Below are positions 25,022-33,055 of a stretch of 64,000 nucleotides of DNA, one piece after another (position 1 is the stretch's first letter; each line of letters starts with the position of its first letter). Below the pieces are notes generated by a model. It ran no database searches, was not told the DNA's origin, and saw only the letters and a program-made list of their open reading frames with translations. This DNA is from Spirochaetales bacterium (lineage in GTDB: Bacteria > Spirochaetota > Spirochaetia > Treponematales > Treponemataceae): the NCBI GenBank assembly GCA_029098225.1, contig JAQXNX010000010.1:1-64000 (forward strand). Direction: 5' to 3'. Position numbers and translations under genes: made by a program.

Positions 25022-25669
25022 ATGAACTCAATTTTTACAATCCGCGTGGAAGAGCCGCGCGATTTTAGGACTGTTGAAAATCTTACCAGAGATTCGTTCT
25101 GGAACGTTTACCATCCTGGCTGCACTGAGCATTATGTTCTTCGCTGCTTCAGAAACAATCCCGATTTTATTCCCGAGCTTTCGCTTGTGATGGAGAAAGA
25201 CGGGCAGATTATCGGGCATGTGATGTTTTCAAAAGCAGAGCTGAGCATTGAAGCTGATGGAAAAGCAACTGGCGAAAAGCTCCCAATCGGAACTTTCGGA
25301 CCAATCAGCATTCATCCAGATTTCAAGAGACAGGGCTACGGCCTTAAGCTCTTGAAGTATGCTCTTGAAAAAGCAAAGGCAATGGAAATCGGATTTATCT
25401 GCATAGAAGGCAATATCAACTTTTACCGTCATGCAGGTTTTGATCTGGCAAGTAAGCTGAACATTCATTACCACTGCGAGCCTAAGGATTCAGAAGTGCC
25501 ATACTTTTTAGCGCAGGAACTGATTCCCGGCTATCTCAATGGAATTGAAGCAACTTACACTCCCCCAAAAGGATACTTCATTGCAGAAGAAAATCCCGAG
25601 GACTTTGCTAAATACGAAGCAGAATTTCCCTATAAGGAAAAGCTGGTTCTGCCTGGTCAGTTAGGATAA
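25022..25669 (+). CDS. GNAT-family N-acetyltransferase
   Basis: A 215-aa GNAT protein: IRVEEPRDFRTVENLTRDSF at the start, then LPIGTFGPISIHPDFKRQGY and GLKLLKYALEKAKAMEIGF, the acetyl-CoA-binding core, and FICIEGNINFYRHAGF. This is the YhbS-like group. Substrate unknown. Confidence 0.9.
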   Translation: MNSIFTIRVEEPRDFRTVENLTRDSFWNVYHPGCTEHYVLRCFRNNPDFIPELSLVMEKDGQIIGHVMFSKAELSIEADGKATGEKLPIGTFGPISIHPDFKRQGYGLKLLKYALEKAKAMEIGFICIEGNINFYRHAGFDLASKLNIHYHCEPKDSEVPYFLAQELIPGYLNGIEATYTPPKGYFIAEENPEDFAKYEAEFPYKEKLVLPGQLG

Positions 25670-25675
25670 TTTGAA

Positions 25676-25900
25676 TTAGTATTCCACCCGGATATTTTCT
25701 ACACCGTAGGTGTCTTTGAATAATTTCTCATCTGCGGGAGAGCGGATGAGCATGATCTCGGTGAAGTGGCCGTCGGCTTTGTTTTTGAAGCCGGCGACTT
25801 TTTCGCCGGTGCAAATGGAAGAGCGGATTACGGCATCCTGTGTTTCTGGATCAAACTGTATTGTAGGTTCATGTTTCTTTTTTTGACCGAAAAGTTTCAT
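25676..25900 (-). CDS. Small conserved protein of unknown function (74 aa)
   Basis: Begins MKLFGQKKKHEPTIQFDPET, continues VIRSSICTGEKVAGFKN, then HFTEIMLIRSPADEKLF and ends GVENIRVEY. The pattern RSSICTGEK-AGF and ML-R-PAD is one I associate with short conserved proteins of anaerobes, but no function is known to me. A palindromic repeat follows on its 5' side. Confidence 0.7.
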   Translation of the reverse strand: MKLFGQKKKHEPTIQFDPETQDAVIRSSICTGEKVAGFKNKADGHFTEIMLIRSPADEKLFKDTYGVENIRVEY

Positions 25901-25920
25901 TTTGAACTTCCTTTAATTTT

Positions 25921-26038
25921 GGGGCGTTGCGGGGGTGCGCTCGAAACTGCGTCCTGCCGGACTTGTTGCGAATACCCCCGCAGAAGGGGTAGCGTAAGAC
26001 CGCTCGCGGGCTGAAGCGAGGGGAAGGCTTTCCCCTCC
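25921..26038. repeat. GC-rich palindromic repeat, family 1 (copy a)
   Basis: Starts GGGGCGTTGCGGGGG and contains CCCCCGCAGAAGGGGTAGCG and GAAGCGAGGGGAAGGC before the TCCCCTCC end. The same block order recurs at 31950, 53591 and, inverted, inside an ABC gene at 34122. Intergenic here. Confidence 0.85.
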
Positions 26039-26041
26039 TTC

Positions 26042-26602
26042 CTAAAGTTCCAGCGTAACTGCAGATTCCCACCTGCTTCCCCTGCGCTCAAAAATTGTAA
26101 TGTTATCAACCGGGAAAGTTTCAACGAGGTTGAGCTCATTCATTACCTGCAGTGCCTCTGTTGTTACTCCTGCAGGAATGTCGCGGTTGGCAACTGTTGC
26201 GTGTGGCTGAAAGGGACGCTGATCTTTTTTTGTGCAGCCGGGACAGGCGTTTAAAATTGCCTTTACGGTCTCATCACGGAGCCTTGTCCATTTTTCATTT
26301 GCAAGCACTTTACCGAAAAGAGTTCTGTCGCCAAAGGCGTCAAAGTTTTTAATATTTGCGGTAAAGCCCAGGCCCTTTGGAAGCACCTCTTTTTCAATTG
26401 CACGAGCCAGATCTTCCGTGGAATATTCTTCCTGAAATCTGAAAGGCGGAACAAGCGTTACATGAATCGGAGTGCCATGTCCGCTCTTACAACCGTAAGC
26501 TTCGTTCATATAACGACGGCAATCCTCCAGAGTCAGCGTCAAATCTTCCGGCAATAAAACGCCAATAAAATGTGTCTGTTGTGTAAAATTATTCTGTTTC
26601 AT
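26042..26602 (-). CDS. 2H phosphoesterase / 2'-5' RNA ligase-like protein
   Basis: A 186-aa protein of the LigT-like 2H group: GTPIHVTLVPPFRFQEEY (H-x-T) and FQPHATVANRDIP (H-x-T). The N-terminal FIGVLLPEDL strand is also typical. The family acts on 2'-5' or cyclic phosphodiesters in RNA. A TATAAT at 26611-26616 ends 8 nt before ATG 26602 with no ribosome site, so the mRNA may be leaderless. Confidence 0.88.
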   Translation of the reverse strand: MKQNNFTQQTHFIGVLLPEDLTLTLEDCRRYMNEAYGCKSGHGTPIHVTLVPPFRFQEEYSTEDLARAIEKEVLPKGLGFTANIKNFDAFGDRTLFGKVLANEKWTRLRDETVKAILNACPGCTKKDQRPFQPHATVANRDIPAGVTTEALQVMNELNLVETFPVDNITIFERRGSRWESAVTLEL

Positions 26603-26700
26603 CTTTTGATATTATAGCACAAAAAGGATTACTCAAAAAACATCCGGATAATGAATAAATAAATAATCCATGCTACAATATCTTCAGAAGGTAAAAACCT

Positions 26701-26928
26701 ATGGCAAGCATTTTGATTAAAGACACAACCCGTGAGCAGCGTGAACAGATTGTCCGCGAATCTCTCGGCGATGATTACGATGTTGGCTGCGGCTATGAAT
26801 CAACCGGAATCAACTATCAGCTTTATATAGACGGAATCAAGGAACTGCGGGAACTGAACATGGAAGCAAACTGCGGTTTTGAAGTTGCTCACCCGGAAGA
26901 ACGAAAATCCAGCTGTGGAATGGTGTAA
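26701..26928 (+). CDS. Small conserved protein, paralogue 2
   Basis: A 75-aa protein: MASILIKDTTREQREQIVRE, YDVGCGYESTG, then YQLYIDGIKELRELNMEANC. It is paralogous to 23706, but the central Cys cluster is reduced and the tail (SSCGMV) is different. Function unknown. Ribosome site GAAGG before the ATG. Confidence 0.75.
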   Translation: MASILIKDTTREQREQIVRESLGDDYDVGCGYESTGINYQLYIDGIKELRELNMEANCGFEVAHPEERKSSCGMV

Positions 26929-26931
26929 TAA

Positions 26932-27039
26932 ATGATGAACTGGACTATTAAAACTTTTGACGAACTTACATCCAAAAAAATCCCCGTAAGGCACGATTTA
27001 TTTTTTTATATTATTTTCGTTTGGAGTTCAATGTCTTAA
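26932..27039 (+). pseudogene. ElaA-like acetyltransferase, N-terminal remnant
   Basis: The frame begins MMNWTIKTFDELTSKK, which matches the start of ElaA-type GNAT proteins, but then diverges and ends inside the convergent secreted-protein gene. It looks like a truncated gene downstream of the small protein. Confidence 0.45.
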
Positions 27040-27943
27040 GCTTCTTTTTTAGAGAATCTGAAACCGAATCTTCTGTAATGCTGATATGCTCAAAAAACCA
27101 GCCCTTCAATTTAGAATCGTAAGCAACTATAACATACTCGTCCCTACTAAAATCAGGAAGCTTCCATAATTCAGAAATAATTGAATTAGCTGAAATATAA
27201 TCGTTATTGTATCTTACATAAAGAGGAAGACCTTCTATTTTTATCCCCTGCTTCAACTGAAGTTTATGTCCATTAGAATCTGTTCCTATCAAAGAAGAAC
27301 CGTTTTCAATAATTATAGATTCATTAATTTTTGTGCCCCAGGAATCCTGATTCGGCAAAATAACAACCTTTGATTTGTTTTTTACAATCAGTGAACGGCA
27401 TTCATTTTCAATTACTTTTGAAACGGACTGTGTAAATATAATATCGTAATCTTCATATAAGTTTTCATTAAAAGGATTTTGAAAGCGGATTTCATTTATT
27501 GAAACCCATCCCTTCAAAGACGAGCTGTAACAAAACTCAATGTTTCCAACATAATCTATAAGCTGCTGATTTCCACTTTTCCAAACCTCATCAAGAGTCA
27601 TCGGAATTTTTCTTGTAAATACAATATCATCAGAAACCCGAACCTTGTAGTATAACTCTATTCCCTCTACGTGAGTTCCCTCCGACAGAATCATATACCC
27701 CTGCCCATCTTTTGCCGCAATAAATGAACAACCTTTATCTACAATAATGCTTCCGTGCACAATAGCATCGGTCATTGTAAAAGTTGCACCATTTGTAACG
27801 TGTAGAGTTTTTCCTTTTGATATCGTATTAAATTCTGTATTTACCGTAAAATCCTTATCGTAAATACCGCTTAATTCAACAGCAAATAATCCGCAAATTC
27901 CAACAAAGAGAAAACATAAAACAAGAATAAATTTCTTCCACAT
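27011..27943 (-). CDS. Secreted protein with beta-helix-like repeats
   Basis: A 310-aa exported protein from ATG 27943 (signal peptide MWKKFILVLCFLFVG...LFA). The frame is open to 27979, but the promoter fixes the inner start. The body alternates short beta segments (TLHVTNGATFTMTDAIVHGS, SIIVDKGCSFIAA, SLIVKNKSKVVILP), like an irregular beta-helix. Unknown function. Gene pair with the BspA-like protein upstream. Confidence 0.75.
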   Translation of the reverse strand: MWKKFILVLCFLFVGICGLFAVELSGIYDKDFTVNTEFNTISKGKTLHVTNGATFTMTDAIVHGSIIVDKGCSFIAAKDGQGYMILSEGTHVEGIELYYKVRVSDDIVFTRKIPMTLDEVWKSGNQQLIDYVGNIEFCYSSSLKGWVSINEIRFQNPFNENLYEDYDIIFTQSVSKVIENECRSLIVKNKSKVVILPNQDSWGTKINESIIIENGSSLIGTDSNGHKLQLKQGIKIEGLPLYVRYNNDYISANSIISELWKLPDFSRDEYVIVAYDSKLKGWFFEHISITEDSVSDSLKKKLKTLNSKRK

Positions 27944-27950
27944 ATAAAAA

Positions 27951-27979
27951 ATTATATGTTCATAAATTAGAACTGTCAA
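27951..27979 (-). promoter_or_regulatory. Consensus sigma-70 promoter with leaderless start
   Basis: Minus strand: TTGACA (27974-27979), 17-bp spacer, TATAAT (27951-27956), then seven bases and ATG 27943. Both boxes are perfect. No ribosome site is present. Confidence 0.8.
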
Positions 27980-27993
27980 ATATGAGTATTTCT

Positions 27994-28989
27994 CTACTCA
28001 AACTTATATCCTAATTCCTGCAATCTTTTTCGTGATGTTAAAGAAATCTTTTCTTCCGGAATGATATAGCCGAACTGTCCACCAGCTTCAAAATCTATCT
28101 TAGCGCCGGCAGCAACTTCTATTTCAAGCTTTTGCTTTATATTTTCACCACACAAGGTATAACCATCACTAGCGTGTCCCCTGTAAATATATTTCATAGA
28201 TTTTGGAATTACCACTTTTTCCAGCACATTACATCTTCCCAAAAGACACTTTGTAACTTCTTCGCAGCCTTCTTCAAAAATGAATTCTTTAATAGAGTTA
28301 TATTCATCGCAAACCTTTGGAATATAATAACCTCCTTCATTCTGAAACCCTGCTTTTACATCGGACCATAAGCCCGTAACTTTTACCTGCTTATATTCCT
28401 GCCAGGATCCCGGATTACCAAGGGCAGCTATTCCAAAGTCTATCCGATCTCTAGGATGTGGATTTGTTTTCCAGTTTTTTGACCATTTAACTGAGCTGAC
28501 ATTTCCAAAGCAAATAGTTCCATTTACGTAAATATCTACATCATAAGGAAGTTTTCTAAAAAATTTAAAACAATCTCCATTCATAAGCAATAAGACTTTT
28601 CTGTTTCCAGTCAGCTCAATAGACGCACTTAATGGATTAGTATATGTTTCACTACGGCTTTGCCACATATATGGACAAGTAAGCCAGATGATTGATTCAG
28701 GTACAACTACCTTCGTAATTTTATTCTTACTTCCATCATTCTGAAAAACAGAAGCAATTACAGGATATCCTTCTATTTCTTTAGGAATTTCAACAACACT
28801 TGAATTTCCCTTATACTCTGTAATCATCAGATAATCAGAATTAACATTTACAGATTTTTCTACTTTAGCTAAAAAGCTTTTTTGTGATTTACTTAAAAAA
28901 CTATATTCAAAATCTTTATCTGAATATTCAGCAAAAAGTCCAGTTAATACAAAAGTTGATAATAATAATGATATTAAAAATTTTTTCAT
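27994..28989 (-). CDS. BspA-like leucine-rich-repeat secreted protein
   Basis: A 331-aa exported protein with a signal peptide (MKKFLISLLLSTFVLTGLFA). LRR_5-like units follow: VVEIPKEIEGYPVIASVFQN, KITKVVVPESI, FIFEEGCEEV and KVVIPKSMKYI. These T. pallidum/BspA-type repeats mediate surface binding in treponemes. It resembles the gene at 61515 but is divergent; some repeats are irregular. Confidence 0.8.
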   Translation of the reverse strand: MKKFLISLLLSTFVLTGLFAEYSDKDFEYSFLSKSQKSFLAKVEKSVNVNSDYLMITEYKGNSSVVEIPKEIEGYPVIASVFQNDGSKNKITKVVVPESIIWLTCPYMWQSRSETYTNPLSASIELTGNRKVLLLMNGDCFKFFRKLPYDVDIYVNGTICFGNVSSVKWSKNWKTNPHPRDRIDFGIAALGNPGSWQEYKQVKVTGLWSDVKAGFQNEGGYYIPKVCDEYNSIKEFIFEEGCEEVTKCLLGRCNVLEKVVIPKSMKYIYRGHASDGYTLCGENIKQKLEIEVAAGAKIDFEAGGQFGYIIPEEKISLTSRKRLQELGYKFE

Positions 28990-29035
28990 AGTTATCCTAT
29001 TTTACTAATTGTTTAGCTTTACAAAAAAAATGTCT

Positions 29036-29065
29036 TAAAAAAAACACTGGGAATAATCCCAGTGT
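29036..29065 (-). terminator. Terminator of the coiled-coil protein gene
   Basis: The 9-bp stem ACACTGGGA/TCCCAGTGT with a 4-nt loop is followed on the minus strand by a run of T. It ends the gene at 29081. Confidence 0.8.
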
Positions 29066-29080
29066 GCTGATTAAATAAAA

Positions 29081-29524
29081 TTACAGATTACAAAAAAAGA
29101 TCAAGGCAATTATTCCGCCAACTACTCCTCCAATAATTTTAATAATCTTTATTGTCTTTCTCTTTTTCTTTTCCTCATTAATCTTATTCTCGTAGAAGTC
29201 AGCCTTCATACTATCTGCTTTTTTCAAAGCCAAAAGACCAAGCTCAAGCTTATCTGCAACCACTTTCTTCTGATCTTTTTTCAAATCCTTTTTCATCCAA
29301 TACTGATAGATGATTTCGAAATCCTGTCCAATTTCTTCAGGATCTCCAGAGAATGTAATTTGAGCCATTGAATCAACAAATGCTGCATCAGCTGCCTGTT
29401 CCTGAGCTTTTGCTACGGCTTCTGCCTGCTTTTGTACGGCTTTAGCTGCTGCTAAATCTCTTGCATTTTCTGCTTTTTTTTCGGTTTCGCTTCTTGTATC
29501 AAACAAGCTACTCATCATTCCCAT
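29081..29524 (-). CDS. Tail-anchored coiled-coil protein of unknown function
   Basis: A 147-aa protein. The first half is Ala/Glu/Lys-rich and predicted coiled coil (EKKAENARDLAAAKAVQKQA). After a middle helical block, the last about 23 residues are a hydrophobic segment preceded by KKKRKT (IIKIIGGVVGGIIALIFF), which makes it a C-terminally anchored membrane protein. No family recognised. Confidence 0.7.
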   Translation of the reverse strand: MGMMSSLFDTRSETEKKAENARDLAAAKAVQKQAEAVAKAQEQAADAAFVDSMAQITFSGDPEEIGQDFEIIYQYWMKKDLKKDQKKVVADKLELGLLALKKADSMKADFYENKINEEKKKRKTIKIIKIIGGVVGGIIALIFFCNL

Positions 29525-29682
29525 ATTATTCCTCCGCGTTTATCGTCCGCCGACCAGAGTTTATGAATTAATTCTATCGCCAAACATTTCAGAAAAATAG
29601 TATGATTACTTTGTGAATATGTATGAGTTAACTCACTTTTTTTTAATGACTTTAATCTAGCCACAAGGAGCCCTCTTCGTGT

Positions 29683-29688
29683 TATACT
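29683..29688 (+). promoter_or_regulatory. -10 box of the response-regulator gene, leaderless
   Basis: TATACT at 29683-29688 is followed after seven bases by ATG 29696. The same spacing occurs at 62407 before the paralogous signalling operon. Confidence 0.6.
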
Positions 29689-29695
29689 ATGAACA

Positions 29696-30322
29696 ATGAA
29701 AAAACTGATTTTAATTGATGACCACAAAATGCTTCGAAAAGGAATTTCTTCCTATATAACAGAGAATTCAGATTGGAACATTTTTGCAGAAGCCGAAAGT
29801 ATTGAAGAAATTCCCGCAATTATAAAAAAGTTTGGAGACGAAAAAGAAGATCAGATTGTTGCTGTAGTAGATATTCAGATTAAGGGAAATGACGAAAATA
29901 CCTTCCGCGGCTTTGAGGCTGTAAGACTGTTTTCTAAGGCCGGAATACCGAGCGTAATTTTTTCAAGTCACGATACGGGAGCTCTTATTGAACGTGCTAT
30001 GAGTTCTGATGTTGGAGCCCGGGGCTTTGTTTCTAAATTAAGTGATGAAAAAATGCTGCTGGATGCAATCAATACGGTTGCAGCCGGAAAAACCTTTGTT
30101 CAGCCGGATCTTGTAAGCGCCTTTATGGAAGTTCATTCTCTTTTTTCTGTCCTCACAAAAAGAGAATTGCAGGTTGTTAAACTTATTCAGGATGGACTAC
30201 CAAACGAAGAAATTGCTGCAAAACTCGAAATTAAACTTTCTACTTTGGAAAATTATATCAGCGTAATTTACGATAAAATTGGCTGCCGGGATCGCAACAG
30301 CTTGCTTGAAAAACTAAAATGA
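29696..30322 (+). CDS. NarL/FixJ-type response regulator
   Basis: A 208-aa response regulator. Receiver residues 1-125 (ILIDDHKML, phospho-acceptor Asp in VVDIQIKG near residue 59, GARGFVSK) and a GerE/LuxR helix-turn-helix at about 145-205 (TKRELQVVKLIQDGLPNEEI). It controls transcription after phosphorylation by the kinase encoded 18 nt downstream. A paralogous regulator begins at 63844. Confidence 0.92.
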   Translation: MKKLILIDDHKMLRKGISSYITENSDWNIFAEAESIEEIPAIIKKFGDEKEDQIVAVVDIQIKGNDENTFRGFEAVRLFSKAGIPSVIFSSHDTGALIERAMSSDVGARGFVSKLSDEKMLLDAINTVAAGKTFVQPDLVSAFMEVHSLFSVLTKRELQVVKLIQDGLPNEEIAAKLEIKLSTLENYISVIYDKIGCRDRNSLLEKLK

Positions 30323-30340
30323 TTTTGTCAAAATAGGATT

Positions 30341-31201
30341 ATGAATCCTTCTGAAACAAATCTTGCAGTTTTTCAATTTATTGAGCTCCTTTCTATTATT
30401 TCATTCTTGTGTATTACCTTTTTGCTTTTTCTTCTTTCATATATTAAAAATAAAGATAAAAACAGAAGTCTTGAAGAGCAGAATAAAAAAGAACGACTTG
30501 TAACCGAAACAATTACACAGGTTCAGGAAAATGAACGAAGCCGTATAAGCCGAGATTTACATGACACAGTTACTCAAGATATCCGAACAGCCCTGCTCTA
30601 TATGCATAAACTCAATGAATCAAAAAATCTTTCCGATGAGCAGATAAATCTGCTGCAAAAAATTCAGAAAATTGAAGAAGAAAACCTTAAAAATATCCGA
30701 AACATCATAAGGAATCTTACACCAAGCGAAATAGAAAGTGCTTCTATTACACAACTGCTTTCTGAGCTGTGCGAAAACATAAATGAATCGGGCGATATTA
30801 AATGTAACCTTTATACCGAAGCTTCAGATTTTTTGACAAAAATCACTACTGAACAAAAGCTGCATATTTTCAGAATTGTTCAGGAAAGTATTAACAACGC
30901 AATTAAGCATTCAAAGGCAAGCGAAATAAGTGTAATTATGCGCGAAGAAAAAAGCTCAGATGCTCAGATTAAAACGAATCTTTTATTTTTGATTAGCGAT
31001 GATGGAATTGGAATGCCTGAAAATAATAAAACTGATTATGAGGAAAACGACAAAAACATTCCAACAGATATTCTTTCTGAAAATACACATCTGGGAATAA
31101 AAGGAATGAAAAGCCGGGCCTTGCTTTTAGGTGCAACGCTTGAAATAAAAAGTGATAAAGAAACAGGAACTCAAATTAAGCTTTATCTGCCAGTCCAATA
31201 A
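30341..31201 (+). CDS. HisKA_3 sensor histidine kinase
   Basis: A 286-aa kinase with a single N-terminal transmembrane helix (about 12-34) and no extracytoplasmic sensor domain. The H-box is RISRDLHDTVTQD (His 74), then an N-box FRIVQESINNAIKH and G-boxes DDGIGMP and LGIKGMKSRA. It is the cognate kinase of the regulator gene upstream. Because it lacks a sensor domain, its signal probably comes from the ECF-S-like membrane protein encoded convergently; the two 3' ends overlap by 26 nt. Confidence 0.9.
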   Translation: MNPSETNLAVFQFIELLSIISFLCITFLLFLLSYIKNKDKNRSLEEQNKKERLVTETITQVQENERSRISRDLHDTVTQDIRTALLYMHKLNESKNLSDEQINLLQKIQKIEEENLKNIRNIIRNLTPSEIESASITQLLSELCENINESGDIKCNLYTEASDFLTKITTEQKLHIFRIVQESINNAIKHSKASEISVIMREEKSSDAQIKTNLLFLISDDGIGMPENNKTDYEENDKNIPTDILSENTHLGIKGMKSRALLLGATLEIKSDKETGTQIKLYLPVQ

Positions 31202-31775
31202 GCTTTTTAATTCCCTTAAAACTTAACCAGCCAATACAAATACTTATTGCTTTATCAAGAATATTTACAGGAACTCTAGGCAGCCATGCAGAAATAAAAA
31301 CAGAAATGCTGTTGCTGCTTAAAAGTGCATACATAAACTTTACCTGAGAATCTTCGTTATATCCGGTAAAGACATTAAGGACTGTAAAAATTGTTGCACC
31401 TTCAATACTGACTATAAGCGAAATTAAAAATACAAGAAGAATAAGATCTGGTATTTCAATCTTTTTTCGTATTTTAATATACACCCTGATTATTAGTACA
31501 ATTGTAAGACTACAGATTGCCCATACAAGTGACCACAATGGAACTTTTGAATAAATAATTGTTGTCGTAATATGATAAAGCAGCCCGCTTATAATTCCGC
31601 AGATTCCTCCAAAAAATGAAGCGGAAATTGTAAAAATTGTATCCATGTAAAGAGGAACCGGATTAAAATTCTGCAGATAATTAACTCCAATATTTAGGCA
31701 GGCAAAAATAATTCCAAGCGGAATCTGCCATTTTAGAGAATATGTAAATGGAGATGATTTTATTTTTCCTTGCAT
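31176..31775 (-). CDS. ECF-S-component-like membrane protein
   Basis: A 199-aa protein with about five or six membrane helices and the DTIFTISASFFGGICGIISG block, which is typical of ECF transporter S components and also present (DTIFTVAVVFYCGLVPG) in the paralogue at 62420. ATG 31775 is preferred over TTG 31793 because a promoter (-35 CTGACA, 17-bp spacer, -10 TATATT at 31782) lies six bases upstream. It is linked in both loci to a HisKA_3 kinase and is probably its sensor; a vitamin-uptake S subunit is the alternative, but no AT module is near. Confidence 0.8.
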   Translation of the reverse strand: MQGKIKSSPFTYSLKWQIPLGIIFACLNIGVNYLQNFNPVPLYMDTIFTISASFFGGICGIISGLLYHITTTIIYSKVPLWSLVWAICSLTIVLIIRVYIKIRKKIEIPDLILLVFLISLIVSIEGATIFTVLNVFTGYNEDSQVKFMYALLSSNSISVFISAWLPRVPVNILDKAISICIGWLSFKGIKKLIGLADKA

Positions 31776-31913
31776 GTGAAAAATATAACACAAGAAACAA
31801 ATCTTGTCAGTGATTAATAAAAAGGCTTTCTTGCAAATATTAAAGTAAAAATTAATTGCAAAATAGAGTGTTTTTTGCTTTTTGGAGTAGTGACGAAATA
31901 TTTGAATTTGTAT

Positions 31914-31938
31914 TATATTATTGTTAGTCTTTACTAAC
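31914..31938 (+). promoter_or_regulatory. Metal box GTTAGT-N4-ACTAAC, AraC gene 1
   Basis: Perfect box at 31923-31938 directly after a TATATT-like -10 (31914-31919), so it covers the start of transcription. A GC-rich repeat lies between it and the gene. Confidence 0.8.
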
Positions 31939-31949
31939 TGTTTGCAAAC

Positions 31950-32033
31950 GGGGCGTTGCGGGGTGTCCCCGCTGGAAGGGGTAGCGTAAAACGCCGATGG
32001 CGGTTGAAGCGAGGGGGAGACTTCCCCCTCCCA
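31950..32033. repeat. GC-rich palindromic repeat, family 1 (copy b)
   Basis: GGGGCGTTGCGGGG, then CTGGAAGGGGTAGCG and GAAGCGAGGGGGAGAC, ending TTCCCCCTCC. It lies in the predicted 5' untranslated region of the AraC gene, between box and ATG. The 3' end can pair with itself (GAGGGGGAGACTTCCCCCTC). Confidence 0.85.
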
Positions 32034-32046
32034 ATAGGAAAAATAT

Positions 32047-33021
32047 ATGAATAAAATTCCGGCAGAAAAACTATTTCAGACATATTTGGATTTAATCAGC
32101 AAAAGGGAAAGCGAGGAAATTTACAGGCTGAACGAGCCGATTGGCGAAGGCATTATGAAGCACATGCATATTGCCAGGGGAATTGAGCTCGTTTATTCAG
32201 AACTTGAAAGCTACAGTCCTAACTATCAGGCAGAAAAGAAAGAAGTTGATGGGCTGGAGATTATGTACATCGTTGACGGCCACGGTGAATTTGAACTACA
32301 GAACAGACAATTTGCCAGTGGTGAAAAAGGCGACGTAATGATTTTTAATTGTAAGACTGCGGTAAAAAAAGCCATGCTGGGCAAAAGCGGAATGAACTGC
32401 ATCAGCATTATACTTTTTACCGATGACACAATTTCTTTTCTTAATGAGTTTCTTGGAACTAACGACTTCTGCAGTTCTGATTTTTTCAATGACATCAGAA
32501 AGAGTGACAGCGCCGTATCATTTCCCTGTGGTGAACTTCTGGAAAAACTTTTTCTGGAAACTATAAGACTGCCTGGAGCCTTTTCCAAATACACTGTGAG
32601 GCTTGCCGTGATTCATGCAATTATTCTTTTGATAAAAAAATTCACAGATAAAGACGGCTGCGATGTTCGGGTAAAAAATGAAAGCCAGGATTCTTACTTT
32701 AGCGGAACTACCGGTCGTAAGGTTCAGAATGTGCGCCGCATTATCAATGCAAATCTGGAAAAAGAAATTTCTATTGAAGAGCTGGCAGCTAAAGTTAATC
32801 TGAACCGCACCACTCTCCAAAAAGTTTTTAAGGAAATGTATGGTCTCACGATAAATGAATACCGCACAAAGTCTCGTCTTCAGCTGGCAAAAAATTTGTT
32901 AGTCTCGACTGACCTTTCCATAACCGAAATTGCCGGTCGCTGCGGTTATACAAATGCAAGTAAATTTTCTGAAGTCTTCAAAAAAAATGAAGGTGTTCTG
33001 CCAAAAGACTGGCGCAAATAA
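32047..33021 (+). CDS. AraC-family regulator 1
   Basis: A 324-aa regulator. An N-terminal cupin-like sensing domain precedes a C-terminal double helix-turn-helix: EISIEELAAKVNLNRTTLQK and LSITEIAGRCGYTNASKFSE. It stands just before two ABC half-transporter genes, the arrangement of siderophore loci with YbtA/PchR-type regulators. A metal box lies upstream. Confidence 0.88.
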   Translation: MNKIPAEKLFQTYLDLISKRESEEIYRLNEPIGEGIMKHMHIARGIELVYSELESYSPNYQAEKKEVDGLEIMYIVDGHGEFELQNRQFASGEKGDVMIFNCKTAVKKAMLGKSGMNCISIILFTDDTISFLNEFLGTNDFCSSDFFNDIRKSDSAVSFPCGELLEKLFLETIRLPGAFSKYTVRLAVIHAIILLIKKFTDKDGCDVRVKNESQDSYFSGTTGRKVQNVRRIINANLEKEISIEELAAKVNLNRTTLQKVFKEMYGLTINEYRTKSRLQLAKNLLVSTDLSITEIAGRCGYTNASKFSEVFKKNEGVLPKDWRK

Positions 33022-33055
33022 ATTATGTAAATGACGGATATAACTGGAGGTTTAT

